A program made the translations under genes and the position numbers. Below the pieces are notes generated by a model. The model ran no database searches. It had not been told where the DNA came from and saw only the letters and a program-made list of their open reading frames with translations. Below are positions 1 through 9,152 of a stretch of 64,000 nucleotides of DNA, piece by piece. How positions within the stretch are numbered: the stretch's first letter is position 1; each line of letters starts with the position of its first letter. The DNA is taken from the NCBI RefSeq assembly GCF_005517195.1, contig NZ_CP040244.1:7582001-7646000 (forward strand). Direction: 5' to 3'. This stretch comes from Streptomyces vilmorinianum (GTDB lineage: Bacteria > Actinomycetota > Actinomycetes > Streptomycetales > Streptomycetaceae).

Positions 1-25
1 GCACGGAGTACGGAAGAATGGATCG

Positions 26-886
26 GTGACCTCACCCTCTCCCCGCCGCGCCGCCCCGGCCCCCGCCCCGCGATTGATCGCCACCGACCTCGACGGCACG
101 CTGCTGCGCGACGACAAGTCCGTCTCGGAGCGTACGGTCGCGGCGCTCGCCGCCGCCGAGCGGGCCGGCGTCGAGGTCTTCTTCGTCACCGGGCGTCCGG
201 CCCGCTGGATGGACGTCGTCAGCGACCACGTCCACGGTCACGGCCTCGCGATCTGCGCCAACGGCGCGGCCGTCGTGGACCTGCACGCGGGCGGAACGTT
301 TCTGGAGGTACGTCCGCTGGAGCGGGAGATCGCGCTCGACGTCGTGACGGCGCTGCGCGCGGCCGCCCCCGGCGTCTCCTTCGCGGTCGAGTTCACCACC
401 GGCATCCACTACGAGCCGCAGTACCCGCCCTTCTTCCTCGACCCGGGCGCGACCGTCGCCACCGCCGAGAAGCTGCTCTTCGAAGAGGCGCCCGGCGCCG
501 CCGCCCCGCTGCTCAAGCTGCTCGCCCAGCACCCGGACCTCGACCCCGACGCCTTCCTGGCCACGGCCCGCGCGGCCGCCGGCGACCTGGCCTCGTTCAC
601 ACGGTCCAGCCCCACCGCCCTCCTCGAGATCAGCGGCCTCGGGGTCTCCAAGGCGTCCACCCTGGCCCTGTGCTGCGCCGAGCGCGGCATCTCCGCCGAG
701 GAGGTCGTCGCCTTCGGGGACATGCCCAACGACATCGAGATGCTGACCTGGGCCGGCCGCTCGTACGCGATGGGCAACGCACACGCGGACGTCATCGCCG
801 CCGCCTCGGGCCGTACGGTCGCCAACAACGAGGACGGCGTGGCCGTCGTCATCGAGCGGATCCTCGCGGGCACGCTCGACGACTGA
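26..886 (+). CDS. HAD-superfamily (Cof-type) phosphatase
   Basis: A 286-residue haloacid dehalogenase hydrolase of the Cof/IIB kind, which removes phosphate from small sugar- or cofactor-phosphates in the cytoplasm; the substrate cannot be told from sequence. Motif I is DLDGTLL at residues 21-27 (nucleophile D21, acid D23), motif II is the VTGRP stretch near residue 50, and motif IV is GDMPNDIEML near residue 236, all intact. The start is GTG, overlapping a TGA at 27-29 that may end an upstream gene lying outside the window (frame 3-29 is open). It converges with the histidine kinase gene, leaving only 44 bp between the two stops. Confidence 0.88.
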   Translation: MTSPSPRRAAPAPAPRLIATDLDGTLLRDDKSVSERTVAALAAAERAGVEVFFVTGRPARWMDVVSDHVHGHGLAICANGAAVVDLHAGGTFLEVRPLEREIALDVVTALRAAAPGVSFAVEFTTGIHYEPQYPPFFLDPGATVATAEKLLFEEAPGAAAPLLKLLAQHPDLDPDAFLATARAAAGDLASFTRSSPTALLEISGLGVSKASTLALCCAERGISAEEVVAFGDMPNDIEMLTWAGRSYAMGNAHADVIAAASGRTVANNEDGVAVVIERILAGTLDD

Positions 887-930
887 CTCCTCGCGGCCCC
901 CCTCGACGACTGCCCCAGGGGCCCCCGGGT

Positions 931-2643
931 CTACAGCGGCGCCTGCCACACCACCGTCGTACCGCCGCCGTCCTCCCCGATGCCCGGACCGCACCAGCTC
1001 GACCCGCCCAGCGACTCCGCGCGCCGCGCCAGGTTGCGCAGCCCGCTGCGCCGGCCGCCCTCCGGGATGCCCACGCCGTCGTCCGCGACCGAGAGCCGGA
1101 CCCCGGCGGCGCCGTCCGGGAGCTCGGCCCCCGCGTCGACGACGATCTCGATCCGGGTGGCCCGCGCGTGCCGGAAGGCGTTGGACAGGGCCTCCCGCAG
1201 GGCCGCGACGAGGTTCTTGCCGGTGAGTTCGCCCACGGTCGAGTCGATCGCGCCGAGGAAGCGGTGCGCGGGCTTGAAGCCGAGCGGCACCGCCGCCATG
1301 TTGATCTCCCGCAGCACCCGGGTGCGCAGTCCGGACGGCGCCTCGGCGGGGCCCTGCTGGAGGGCGAAGATGGCGGTACGGATCTCCTGGATGGTCACGT
1401 CCAGTTCGTCCACAGCCTTGCCGACCCCCTCGCGCACCGCGGGCACGAGCGACTTGCGCTGGGCGCTCTCCAGCATCATCCCGGTAGCGAACAGCCGCTG
1501 GATGACGAGGTCGTGCAGGTCACGGGCGATCCGGTCGCGGTCCTCGTAGACGGCCAGACGCTCCCGGTCGCGCTGCGCGTCGGCCATCATCAGCGCGAGG
1601 GCCGCCTGGGAGGCGAACTGGGTGGCCAGGGTCCGCTCGGCCTCGGTGAACGGCCGGCCGCCACGCACGCGTGGCACGGCGAGCGCGCCGAGCACCTTCC
1701 CGCCGCTGTGCAGCGGCAGCAGCATGCAGGGCCCGTACTGCGCCGCGAGACGGCTGATCATGCGCGGATCGGTGGAGGCGTCGTCCACGAACACCGCCTC
1801 GCCCGCGAGCAGCCGCTGCACCACGGCGCTCTCGGGCGGGATCACCATGCCCAGCGACGTGGCCGGCCTGCCGGAAGAGACGGCGACGATCTCCAGGCCG
1901 CCCTCCGAGGCGGGCAGCAGCACGATCCCGGCGGCCGCGTCGGCGAGCCTGCGGGCCTGTTCGGCGACCACCGCGAGGGCGTCGTCCGCGTCACCGCCGG
2001 AGAGCAGGGCGGTGGTGACCGCCACCGAGCCGTCGATCCAGCGCTCCCGCTGACGAGCGGCCTCGTAGAGGCGGGCGTTGCCGATGGCGATCCCGGCCTC
2101 GGTGGCGAGGACCCGGACCATGTGGACGTCGTAGTCGTTGAACTCCTCGCCGTCCTTCTTCTCGGCGAGATAGAGGTTGCCGAAGATCTCCCCCTGGACC
2201 CGGATGGGGACGCCGACGAAGGTCCGCATCGGCGGGTGCCCCGGCGGGAATCCGGCGGCGCGCGGGTCGGTGGACAGATCCGCGAGCCGGATCGTCTGCG
2301 GTTCGCGGATCAGGGCGCCCAGCAGCCCGGCATGACCGTCGGGGCGCCGCCCGATCCGGCGCGCGACCGCGTCGTCGACGCCGAAGGTGACGAAGTCGGA
2401 GAGCCCCTTGCCCTCCTCGTCGACGACGCCGATCGCGGCGTAGCGGGCGCCGGCGAGCTCGGCCGCGGTCTCGCAGATGCGGTCGAGGGTGGAGTGCAGC
2501 TCGAGCCCGGTGCCGACCGAGCGCATGGCCTCCAGGAGCTGCGGCACGCGCGCGGTGAGCTCCGTGGACAGGCCCTGGAGGCTGCGGGTGGCCTGGGTCG
2601 CGGTCTCCAGGGGGTCCGGGACATCGGGCACGGCGGCGGTCAT
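931..2643 (-). CDS. GAF-domain sensor histidine kinase (DevS/DosS-like architecture)
   Basis: 570 residues with no membrane segment. Two GAF domains (about 40-185 and 205-350) are followed by a HisKA_3 dimerisation domain with the phosphoacceptor H377 in ARDLHDLVIQRLF, then an HATPase domain with N488 in the N box and DDGVG near 521-525. This is the NarL/DosS-type kinase layout, in which GAF domains bind haem, flavin or other small ligands. No response regulator gene lies beside it in the window. It starts 60 bp after cydCD on the same strand, so it may be co-transcribed with cydABCD and sense respiratory or redox state. That role is inference; the kinase call is firm. Confidence 0.88.
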   Translation of the reverse strand: MTAAVPDVPDPLETATQATRSLQGLSTELTARVPQLLEAMRSVGTGLELHSTLDRICETAAELAGARYAAIGVVDEEGKGLSDFVTFGVDDAVARRIGRRPDGHAGLLGALIREPQTIRLADLSTDPRAAGFPPGHPPMRTFVGVPIRVQGEIFGNLYLAEKKDGEEFNDYDVHMVRVLATEAGIAIGNARLYEAARQRERWIDGSVAVTTALLSGGDADDALAVVAEQARRLADAAAGIVLLPASEGGLEIVAVSSGRPATSLGMVIPPESAVVQRLLAGEAVFVDDASTDPRMISRLAAQYGPCMLLPLHSGGKVLGALAVPRVRGGRPFTEAERTLATQFASQAALALMMADAQRDRERLAVYEDRDRIARDLHDLVIQRLFATGMMLESAQRKSLVPAVREGVGKAVDELDVTIQEIRTAIFALQQGPAEAPSGLRTRVLREINMAAVPLGFKPAHRFLGAIDSTVGELTGKNLVAALREALSNAFRHARATRIEIVVDAGAELPDGAAGVRLSVADDGVGIPEGGRRSGLRNLARRAESLGGSSWCGPGIGEDGGGTTVVWQAPL

Positions 2644-2703
2644 GAGCTTGAGCCTAGTAAGTCCTATTTGGCGAGAAAAGTCGGCTGACCCGTCGTCGGC
2701 ACG

Positions 2704-5700
2704 TCATCGCCCCGCCGTCCGCCCCGGACGCGCGAGCAGGAGATCGCTCTCCCGCTCCTGTTCCAGCATCCGGCGCAGGGGGCCCTCGGTCCGCGCCAGC
2801 TCCTCGTACGGTCCGCGCTGCACGGTCCGGCCCTCGTCCAGGACCACCACCTCGTCGACGGCGTCGAGGCCGCGCAGCCGGTGGGTGATCAGGACGGTGG
2901 TGCGGCCCTCGGTGGCCCGCAGCAGGTCGTCGGTGAGCGCGTCGGCCGTGGCCAGGTCCAGGTGCTCGGCCGGCTCGTCCAGGACGAGGACGGGGAAGTC
3001 CGCGAGGAGGGCCCGGGCGAGCGCGAGGCGTTGGCGCTGTCCGCCGGAGAGCTGCGAGCCGTGTTCGCCGACCAGCGTGTCGAGGCCGTCCGGCAGCCCG
3101 TCCACCCAGTCCAGGAGCCGGGCCCGGCCGAGCGCGGCCCGCAGCTCCTCGTCGCTCGCGCCGGTCCGCGCCAGCCGCAGGTTCTCGCGGATGGTGCTGT
3201 CGAACGTGTGCGCGTCCTGGGCACAGAGCCCGACGAAGCGGCGGACGTCGTCGCCGTCGAGCTCCGCCGCCGGCACCCCGCCGAGCGTGTACGAACCGGC
3301 GCCGGCGTCGAGGAAGCGCAGCAACACCTGGGCGAGCGTGGTCTTTCCCGAGCCGGAGGCGCCGACGACGGCGACCCGGCGCCCGGCCTCCAGGGTCAGC
3401 GCGAAGCCGCTCAACGCCTCCCGCCCCTGCCCCGCGTGGCGGGCGGAGAGACCCGCGACCTCCAGCGGGAAGGGGCTCGCGGGCGGTACGGCGGGATGCG
3501 CGGGCTCGTGTACGGGAACGGGGGCGTCGAGCACCTCGTACACCCGCTCGGCGCTGCGCCTGACGCGCTGGCGGTACTGGACGGCGAGCGGAAGGCCGGT
3601 GACGGCCTCGAAGGCGGCGAGCGGGGTGAGGACGACGACGGCGAGCGTCACGCCGTCGAGGCGTCCGTCGCGGACGGCCTGGACGCCGACGAGCGCGGCG
3701 GCGGCGACCGTCAGGCCGCAGGCCAGCGCCGAGAGCCCGGCCCCGAGCGCGGTGGCGGCGGCCTGCCGGGAGGAGATGGACGTGAGCGTACGGTCGGCTG
3801 CCCCGGCCCGCCCGATACGGTCCTTCAGCGCGCCGGCCACCGTGAGTTCGGCGCAGCCGCGCAGCAGGTCGACGACCGTGACCGCGAGGGCGCCGCGGGC
3901 CGGTGCGAGCTGCCGCTCGGCCCGTCGGGCGAGGGCCCCGCTCAGCAGCGGCACGGCCACCCCCGCGGCCAGCAGACCCGCGGCGAGTACGGCCCCGGCC
4001 TCGGGCAGCAGCCAGGCGGTGAACCCGACGGAGCCGGCCCCCACCAGGAACGCGGCACCGGCGGGCAGCAGCCAGCGCAGCCAGTAGTCCTGGAGCGCGT
4101 CGACGTCCTGGACGAGCCGGGACAGCAGATCGCCGCGGCGGGTGCGGCGCAGCCCGGCGGGGGCGATGCGCTCCAGGCGCCGGTAGACGGCGACCCGCAG
4201 TTCGGCGAGCATCCGCAGCACGGCGTCGTGAGACACGATCCGCTCGGCGTACCGGAAGACGGCCCGCCCGATCCCGAACGCCCGCGTGGCGGTGACCGCC
4301 ACCATCAGATACAGCACGGGGGGCTGCTCGGACGCGCGCGAGATGAGCCACCCGGACACCGCCATGAGCCCGACGGCCGAGCCCAGCGCCAGACTCCCGA
4401 GCAACAGGGCGAGCCCCATCCGCCCCTTGAGCTCCCCGGCCATGGCACGCACACGCCGGAAGACGGCGGGCCCGGCGGGCCCGGCCATGCCGTGGGGCGC
4501 GACCGTCCCACCGGGCGCAGCGCCACGCCCGCCCGCCGGAGGCGTGGCGGGCGCCGAGGCGGGCAGCGGCCTCCTCGGCCGGCCGCCCCCGTCCGACGAC
4601 GCCCCGAACGGCTCGCCCTGGACGCCCAGGGGTGCGCCCAGGGCGGGCCTGTCAGCGGCCGTCGCCACGGCGGCGCCGTCCACGCGCAGCAGGACGCTCC
4701 CACCCGGGGCGACCCGCGCCCCGGAGGGCTCGACGGTCCCGGAGGGGCCCAGTGTCACCACGTGGTCCGCGACCGCGAGCAGCGCAGGACGGTGCACGAC
4801 CAACAGCACCGTGCGGCCGGCCGCGAGGCGGCGGACCGCGTCGACCACGGCCGCCTCCGTCTCGCCGTCCAGCGCGGCCGTGGGCTCGTCCAGGAGCAGC
4901 AGGGGCCGGTCGGCCAGGAACGCGCGGGCCAGGGCGAGGCGTTGGCGCTGGCCCGCGGAGAGGCCGGCCCCGTCCTCACCCAGCAGCGTCCCGATGCCCT
5001 CCGGCAGCCCCGCGACGAACGCGTCCGCACCCGCGTCCCGCAGAGCCTGCCGTACCGCCTCGTCGGAGGCGTCCGGGCGGGCGAGGCGGACGTTCTCGGC
5101 GACGGTGCCCGCGAACAGATACGGACGCTGCGGCACCCAGGCGATCCGCGACCGCCACTCCTCCACGTCCAGCGCGCCGAGTTCCACGCCCCCGACACGG
5201 ACGTGGCCGCCCGCCTCCGGAGCCGTGAACCCCAGCACCACATCGAGCAGCGTCGACTTGCCGACCCCGCTCGGCCCCACCAGGGCCACCGTCTCGCCCG
5301 GCTCCACGACCAGCGAGGCCGCGTCCAAGGAGGCTTCGGCGCGCCCCGCATGACGGACGGTCACGTTCTCCAGCTCGATGCGCGGCGACGCCGGCACGGC
5401 GCCCGTACCGCCCGCACGCGCCGGCGCCTCCAGGACCTCGAAGATCTCCTCCGCGGCGGCCAGCCCTTCCGCCGCCGCGTGGTACTGCGCCCCGACCTGC
5501 CGGATCGGCAGATAGGCCTCGGGCGCCAGAATCAGAATGACCAGACCCGTGTACAGGTCGAGGTCGCCGTGGACGAGCCGCATCCCGATGCCGACCGCGA
5601 CCAGGGCCACCGACAGCGTCGACAGCAGCTCCAGGGCGAAGGAGGACAGAAACGCGATGCGCAGCGTCTTCATCGTCGCCCGCCGGTACTCCGCCGTGAT

Positions 5701-6384
5701 CGCGCGGATCGACTCGGCCTGGGCCTTGGCCCGTCCGAACACCTTGAGCGTCGGCAACCCCGCCACCACGTCGAGGAAGTGCCCGGAGAGCCGGGACAGC
5801 AGCTTCCACTGACGGTCCATCCGGGCCTGGGTGTACCAGCCGATGAGGATCATGAAGACGGGGATGAGCGGCAGCGTCACGACGATGACCGCCGCCGAGA
5901 CCCAGTCCTCGGTGAGGATTCTCGCCAGGACGGCGACCGGCACGACCACCGCGAGCCCGAGCTGCGGCAGATAGCGCGAGAAGTAGTCGTCGAGCGCGTC
6001 CACTCCGCGCGTCGCCAGAGCGACCAGCGAGCCGGCCCGCTGCCCGCTGAGCCACCCCGGGCCCAGGGCGGCGGCCTGCTCCAGGAGCCGCCCCCGCAGT
6101 TCGGACTTGACCGCCGCGCTCGCCCGGTGGGCGGCCAGCTCGGTCAGCCAGGAGACCAGACCCCGCCCCGCCGCCACCGCCGCGAGCAGCAGCAACGGCG
6201 TGGTCAGGCCGGAAACCGAGAGGCCCTTCTGGAAGGCCCCCACCACCACCTCGGCGACGAGCATCGCCTGGGCGACGACCAGCGCCGCCCCGGCCAGGCC
6301 GAGAACCACCACTGCCGCCAGGAAGAGACGGGTGGCCCGGGCGTACCGGAGCAGACGCGGATCGATCGGTTTCACGTGAAACAT
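2704..6384 (-). CDS. cydCD: Fused CydD-CydC thiol reductant ABC exporter
   Basis: A 1226-residue fusion of two half-transporters that export cysteine/glutathione-type thiols, needed to assemble cytochrome bd. The first half has membrane helices (about 15-290) and an ATPase domain with Walker A GPSGVGKST (370-378), signature LSAGQ (475-479) and Walker B LLLLDE (495-500). The second half repeats this, with Walker A at 1008-1016, LSGGQ at 1112-1116 and Walker B ending at 1137. Between them lies a Pro/Gly-rich linker near 560-625. The gene starts 6 bp after cydB stops. The ATG at 6384 and an in-frame GTG at 6377 both lie in a parS site. The GTG has better spacing (about 8 nt) from the upstream GGGGGA, so the protein may really begin VKPIDPR. 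Confidence 0.92.
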   Translation of the reverse strand: MFHVKPIDPRLLRYARATRLFLAAVVVLGLAGAALVVAQAMLVAEVVVGAFQKGLSVSGLTTPLLLLAAVAAGRGLVSWLTELAAHRASAAVKSELRGRLLEQAAALGPGWLSGQRAGSLVALATRGVDALDDYFSRYLPQLGLAVVVPVAVLARILTEDWVSAAVIVVTLPLIPVFMILIGWYTQARMDRQWKLLSRLSGHFLDVVAGLPTLKVFGRAKAQAESIRAITAEYRRATMKTLRIAFLSSFALELLSTLSVALVAVGIGMRLVHGDLDLYTGLVILILAPEAYLPIRQVGAQYHAAAEGLAAAEEIFEVLEAPARAGGTGAVPASPRIELENVTVRHAGRAEASLDAASLVVEPGETVALVGPSGVGKSTLLDVVLGFTAPEAGGHVRVGGVELGALDVEEWRSRIAWVPQRPYLFAGTVAENVRLARPDASDEAVRQALRDAGADAFVAGLPEGIGTLLGEDGAGLSAGQRQRLALARAFLADRPLLLLDEPTAALDGETEAAVVDAVRRLAAGRTVLLVVHRPALLAVADHVVTLGPSGTVEPSGARVAPGGSVLLRVDGAAVATAADRPALGAPLGVQGEPFGASSDGGGRPRRPLPASAPATPPAGGRGAAPGGTVAPHGMAGPAGPAVFRRVRAMAGELKGRMGLALLLGSLALGSAVGLMAVSGWLISRASEQPPVLYLMVAVTATRAFGIGRAVFRYAERIVSHDAVLRMLAELRVAVYRRLERIAPAGLRRTRRGDLLSRLVQDVDALQDYWLRWLLPAGAAFLVGAGSVGFTAWLLPEAGAVLAAGLLAAGVAVPLLSGALARRAERQLAPARGALAVTVVDLLRGCAELTVAGALKDRIGRAGAADRTLTSISSRQAAATALGAGLSALACGLTVAAAALVGVQAVRDGRLDGVTLAVVVLTPLAAFEAVTGLPLAVQYRQRVRRSAERVYEVLDAPVPVHEPAHPAVPPASPFPLEVAGLSARHAGQGREALSGFALTLEAGRRVAVVGASGSGKTTLAQVLLRFLDAGAGSYTLGGVPAAELDGDDVRRFVGLCAQDAHTFDSTIRENLRLARTGASDEELRAALGRARLLDWVDGLPDGLDTLVGEHGSQLSGGQRQRLALARALLADFPVLVLDEPAEHLDLATADALTDDLLRATEGRTTVLITHRLRGLDAVDEVVVLDEGRTVQRGPYEELARTEGPLRRMLEQERESDLLLARPGRTAGR
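6369..6382. other. parS: parS centromere site overlapping the cydCD start
   Basis: Perfect 14-bp palindrome GTTTCACGTGAAAC, the ParB binding site of Streptomyces. It overlaps the first codons of cydCD, so that the N-terminus reads MFHVK. Confidence 0.9.
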
Positions 6385-6390
6385 CCCCCA

Positions 6391-7398
6391 CTAGTGAGCA
6401 GCGTCAGCCGCGATGTGCTGCGTGCCGATCCGCTTGCGGAACACCCAGTAGGTCCAGCCCTGGTAGAGCAGCACCAACGGAGTCGCGATCGCCGCACACC
6501 ACGTCATGATCTTCAGCGTGTACGGGCTCGACGACGCGTTCGTCACCGTAAGGCTCCACGCGGGGTCGAGCGAGGACGGCATGACGTTCGGGAAGAGCGT
6601 CAGGAAGAGCATCGCCACCGCCGCGGCGATCGTGATGCCCGACAGCGCGAACGACCAGCCCTCGCGCCCCACCTTGATCGCCCCGATCGCACCGACCAGC
6701 GCGACCACGGCGACGAGCATCGCTGCCAGGCTCCAGGCGTCGCCCTTGTCGGCCTGGGTCCAGAGCAGGAAGCCGAGCGCGAGCACGGCCGTGACCAGAC
6801 CCAGCTTCAGGGCGAGCGCCTGCGACCGGGCCCGGATGTCCCCGACCGTCTTGAGCGCGGCGAAGACCGCCCCGTGGAAGGTGAAGAGCGCCAGAGTGAC
6901 CAGGCCGCCGAGGATCGCGTACGGGTTGAGCAGGTCGCCGAAGGTGCCGACGTACTCCATCTCCGCGTCGATCTTCACGCCGCGCACGATGTTGCCGAAG
7001 GCCACGCCCCACAGCACCGCGGGGATCAGGGAGGTCCAGAAGATGGCCTGCTCCCAGTTGCGCTGCCAGTTCTCCTCGGGCCGCTTCGCCCGGTACTCGA
7101 AGGCGACACCGCGGACGATCAGACAGATCAGGATGATCAGCAGCGGCAGGTAGAAGCCGGAGAAGAGCGTCGCGTACCACTCGGGGAACGCCGCGAAGGT
7201 CGCGCCGCCGGCGGTCAGCAGCCACACCTCGTTGCCGTCCCAGACGGGACCGATGGTGTTGATCAGGACCCGCTTCTCGGTGCGGTCACGCGCCAGCAGC
7301 TTGGTCAGGACACCGACCCCGAAGTCGAATCCCTCGAGGAAGAAGTAGCCGATCCAGAGGACGGCGATGAGTACGAACCAGACGTTGTGGAGTTCCAT
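6391..7398 (-). CDS. cydB: Cytochrome bd oxidase subunit II
   Basis: 335 residues, close to the family's usual length, with about eight or nine membrane helices. The N-terminus (MELHNVWFVLIAVLWIGYFF) followed by LEGFDFGVG is the signature of CydB. It pairs with CydA to form the haem-containing quinol oxidase that reduces oxygen to water at low oxygen tension without pumping protons. It starts 18 bp after cydA stops, behind a clear CAGGAG ribosome binding site, and is the second gene of the cydA-cydB-cydCD operon under the Rex operator upstream of cydA. Confidence 0.95.
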   Translation of the reverse strand: MELHNVWFVLIAVLWIGYFFLEGFDFGVGVLTKLLARDRTEKRVLINTIGPVWDGNEVWLLTAGGATFAAFPEWYATLFSGFYLPLLIILICLIVRGVAFEYRAKRPEENWQRNWEQAIFWTSLIPAVLWGVAFGNIVRGVKIDAEMEYVGTFGDLLNPYAILGGLVTLALFTFHGAVFAALKTVGDIRARSQALALKLGLVTAVLALGFLLWTQADKGDAWSLAAMLVAVVALVGAIGAIKVGREGWSFALSGITIAAAVAMLFLTLFPNVMPSSLDPAWSLTVTNASSSPYTLKIMTWCAAIATPLVLLYQGWTYWVFRKRIGTQHIAADAAH

Positions 7399-7416
7399 GC
7401 CTCGATCTCCTGAGCC

Positions 7417-8925
7417 TCAGTACGAGAAGGCCATGGGGCGGTCGGCGTCACGGTCGTCCCCGCCGATCTTGGTGGGCGGGTTGAGGTCGGCCTCGGTGAG
7501 CTCGGGCGGTCCGGCCTTGATGTACTTCACCAGGAGCTTGACCTCGATCACGGCGAGAGCGGCGTAGACGAGCGTGAAGGTGATCATCGAGGCGAGGACC
7601 TCGCCCTGCGAGACGCCGGGGGAGACCGCGTCCCTGGTGCGCAGCACGCCGTAGACGACCCAGGGCTGGCGGCCCATCTCGGTGAAGATCCAGCCCCAGG
7701 AGTTGGCGATCAGCGGGAAGGCCATGGTCCAGAGGGCGATGATCCAGTACCAGGTGGTCAGCCGGGGGTTGAGCGCCTTGCTCTTGAACAGGACCAGGTT
7801 CGGCACCTCGTCCTCACCGGTCCGCATCCCCGGCGACAGCAAGAACTTCTTGCGGGTCAGCCAGAGGCCGACGACGCCGATGGCCAGCGAGGCCATGCCG
7901 AAGCCGATCATCCAGCGGAAGCCCCAGTAGGCGACGGGGATGTTGGGCCGGTAGTCGCCGGGCCCGAACTGCTCCTGCTCGGCCTTGTTGACGTCGTTGA
8001 TGCCGGGGACGTACGAGCTGAAGTCGTCGTTCGCCAGGAAGGACAGCAGTCCCGGAATCTCTATGGCGACCTTGTTGTGGCCCTTTTCGACGTCTCCGTA
8101 GGCGAAGATCGAGAAGGGCGCGGGCGCCTCGCCGTCCCAGAGCGCCTCGGCGGCGGCCATCTTCATCGGCTGCTGCTTGAACATGACCTTGCCGAGCAGG
8201 TCGCCGCTGATGGCCGTGCCGAGGCCGGCGATGATCAGCGTGATCAGGCCGAGCCGCAGCGAGGTCCGCATCACCGGGACATGCTTCTTGCGCGCCAGGT
8301 GGAAGGCGGAGATACCCACCATGAACGCGCCGCCGACCAGGAAGGCGGCCGTCATGGTGTGGAAGAACTGGGTGAGCGCGGTGTTCTGGGTCAGCACCAG
8401 CCAGAAGTCGGTGAGCTCGGCCCTGCCCCGCTCAGCGTTGATCTTGTAGCCGACCGGGTGCTGCATCCAGGAGTTGGCCGCCAGGATGAAGTACGCGGAG
8501 AGGATGGTGCCGATCGACACCATCCAGATGCAGGCCAGGTGGATCTTCTTGGGGAGCTTGTCCCAGCCGAAGATCCACAGCCCGATGAAGGTGGACTCGA
8601 AGAAGAACGCGATCAGCGCCTCGAAGGCGAGCGGCGCGCCGAAGATGTCACCGACGAAGCGCGAGTAGTCGGACCAGTTCATGCCGAACTGGAACTCCTG
8701 CACGATGCCGGTGACCACACCCATCGCGATGTTGATCAGGAAGAGCTTGCCCCAGAACTTCGTCGCCTTGAGGTACTTCTCCTTCTCCGTACGCACCCAG
8801 GCGGTCTGGAGACCGGCGGTGAGAGCGGCGAGGGAGATCGTCAGGGGGACGAAGAGGAAGTGGTAGACGGTGGTGATGCCGAACTGCCATCGCGCCAGAG
8901 TCTCAGGCGCCAGAGCTAGGTCCAC
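7417..8925 (-). CDS. cydA: Cytochrome bd oxidase subunit I
   Basis: 502 residues with about nine membrane helices. It carries the quinol site and the three haems of cytochrome bd. The N-terminal helix holds the conserved haem histidine in TTVYHFLFVPLT (about residue 22), and the GRQPW motif is present. The Q loop is the short actinobacterial/Bacillus type. The start is GTG at 8925, chosen because AAGGAGA lies 6 nt upstream. It heads the cyd operon. The intergenic DNA upstream has a perfect Rex operator, so expression should rise when NADH/NAD+ rises under oxygen limitation. Confidence 0.95.
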   Translation of the reverse strand: MDLALAPETLARWQFGITTVYHFLFVPLTISLAALTAGLQTAWVRTEKEKYLKATKFWGKLFLINIAMGVVTGIVQEFQFGMNWSDYSRFVGDIFGAPLAFEALIAFFFESTFIGLWIFGWDKLPKKIHLACIWMVSIGTILSAYFILAANSWMQHPVGYKINAERGRAELTDFWLVLTQNTALTQFFHTMTAAFLVGGAFMVGISAFHLARKKHVPVMRTSLRLGLITLIIAGLGTAISGDLLGKVMFKQQPMKMAAAEALWDGEAPAPFSIFAYGDVEKGHNKVAIEIPGLLSFLANDDFSSYVPGINDVNKAEQEQFGPGDYRPNIPVAYWGFRWMIGFGMASLAIGVVGLWLTRKKFLLSPGMRTGEDEVPNLVLFKSKALNPRLTTWYWIIALWTMAFPLIANSWGWIFTEMGRQPWVVYGVLRTRDAVSPGVSQGEVLASMITFTLVYAALAVIEVKLLVKYIKAGPPELTEADLNPPTKIGGDDRDADRPMAFSY

Positions 8926-9010
8926 GTCTCATCTCCTTACATTTCGCCATGGTCACCTCGGCAGTGTGACCCCTCGAACCCACCCGTTTCGGGAGGAACA
9001 AGGACACGCT

Positions 9011-9026
9011 TGTGAACGCGTTCACA
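9011..9026. promoter_or_regulatory. Rex operator (ROP) upstream of cydA
   Basis: TGTGAACGCGTTCACA is a perfect 16-bp inverted repeat and matches the operator described for the redox-sensing repressor Rex of Streptomyces coelicolor. It sits 86-101 bp upstream of the cydA GTG, in the 227-bp gap between cydA and the divergent cyclophilin-fold gene. Rex binds when NADH is low, so this site should keep cydABCD off under good aeration. The rex gene is not in the window. Confidence 0.93.
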
Positions 9027-9152
9027 TTCACAAGCATTATTGCTCATACGAAATCCGTACGTAAGACCGGGGGGTCCCCCCAGAGGTCCCTCATCGCGCA
9101 GGCCGAAGGTCCCCCCTTCCCGAGACCTTCAACATATTGTTGAATTCGGGGT

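Noticed and set aside
2881..7413. Very long open frames opposite cydB-cydCD and other GC-rich genes
   Set aside because: They are antisense or out-of-phase frames kept open by high GC. Their predicted proteins are rich in Arg/Gly/Asp/Gln with no recognisable domain, while the opposite frame encodes a clear family.
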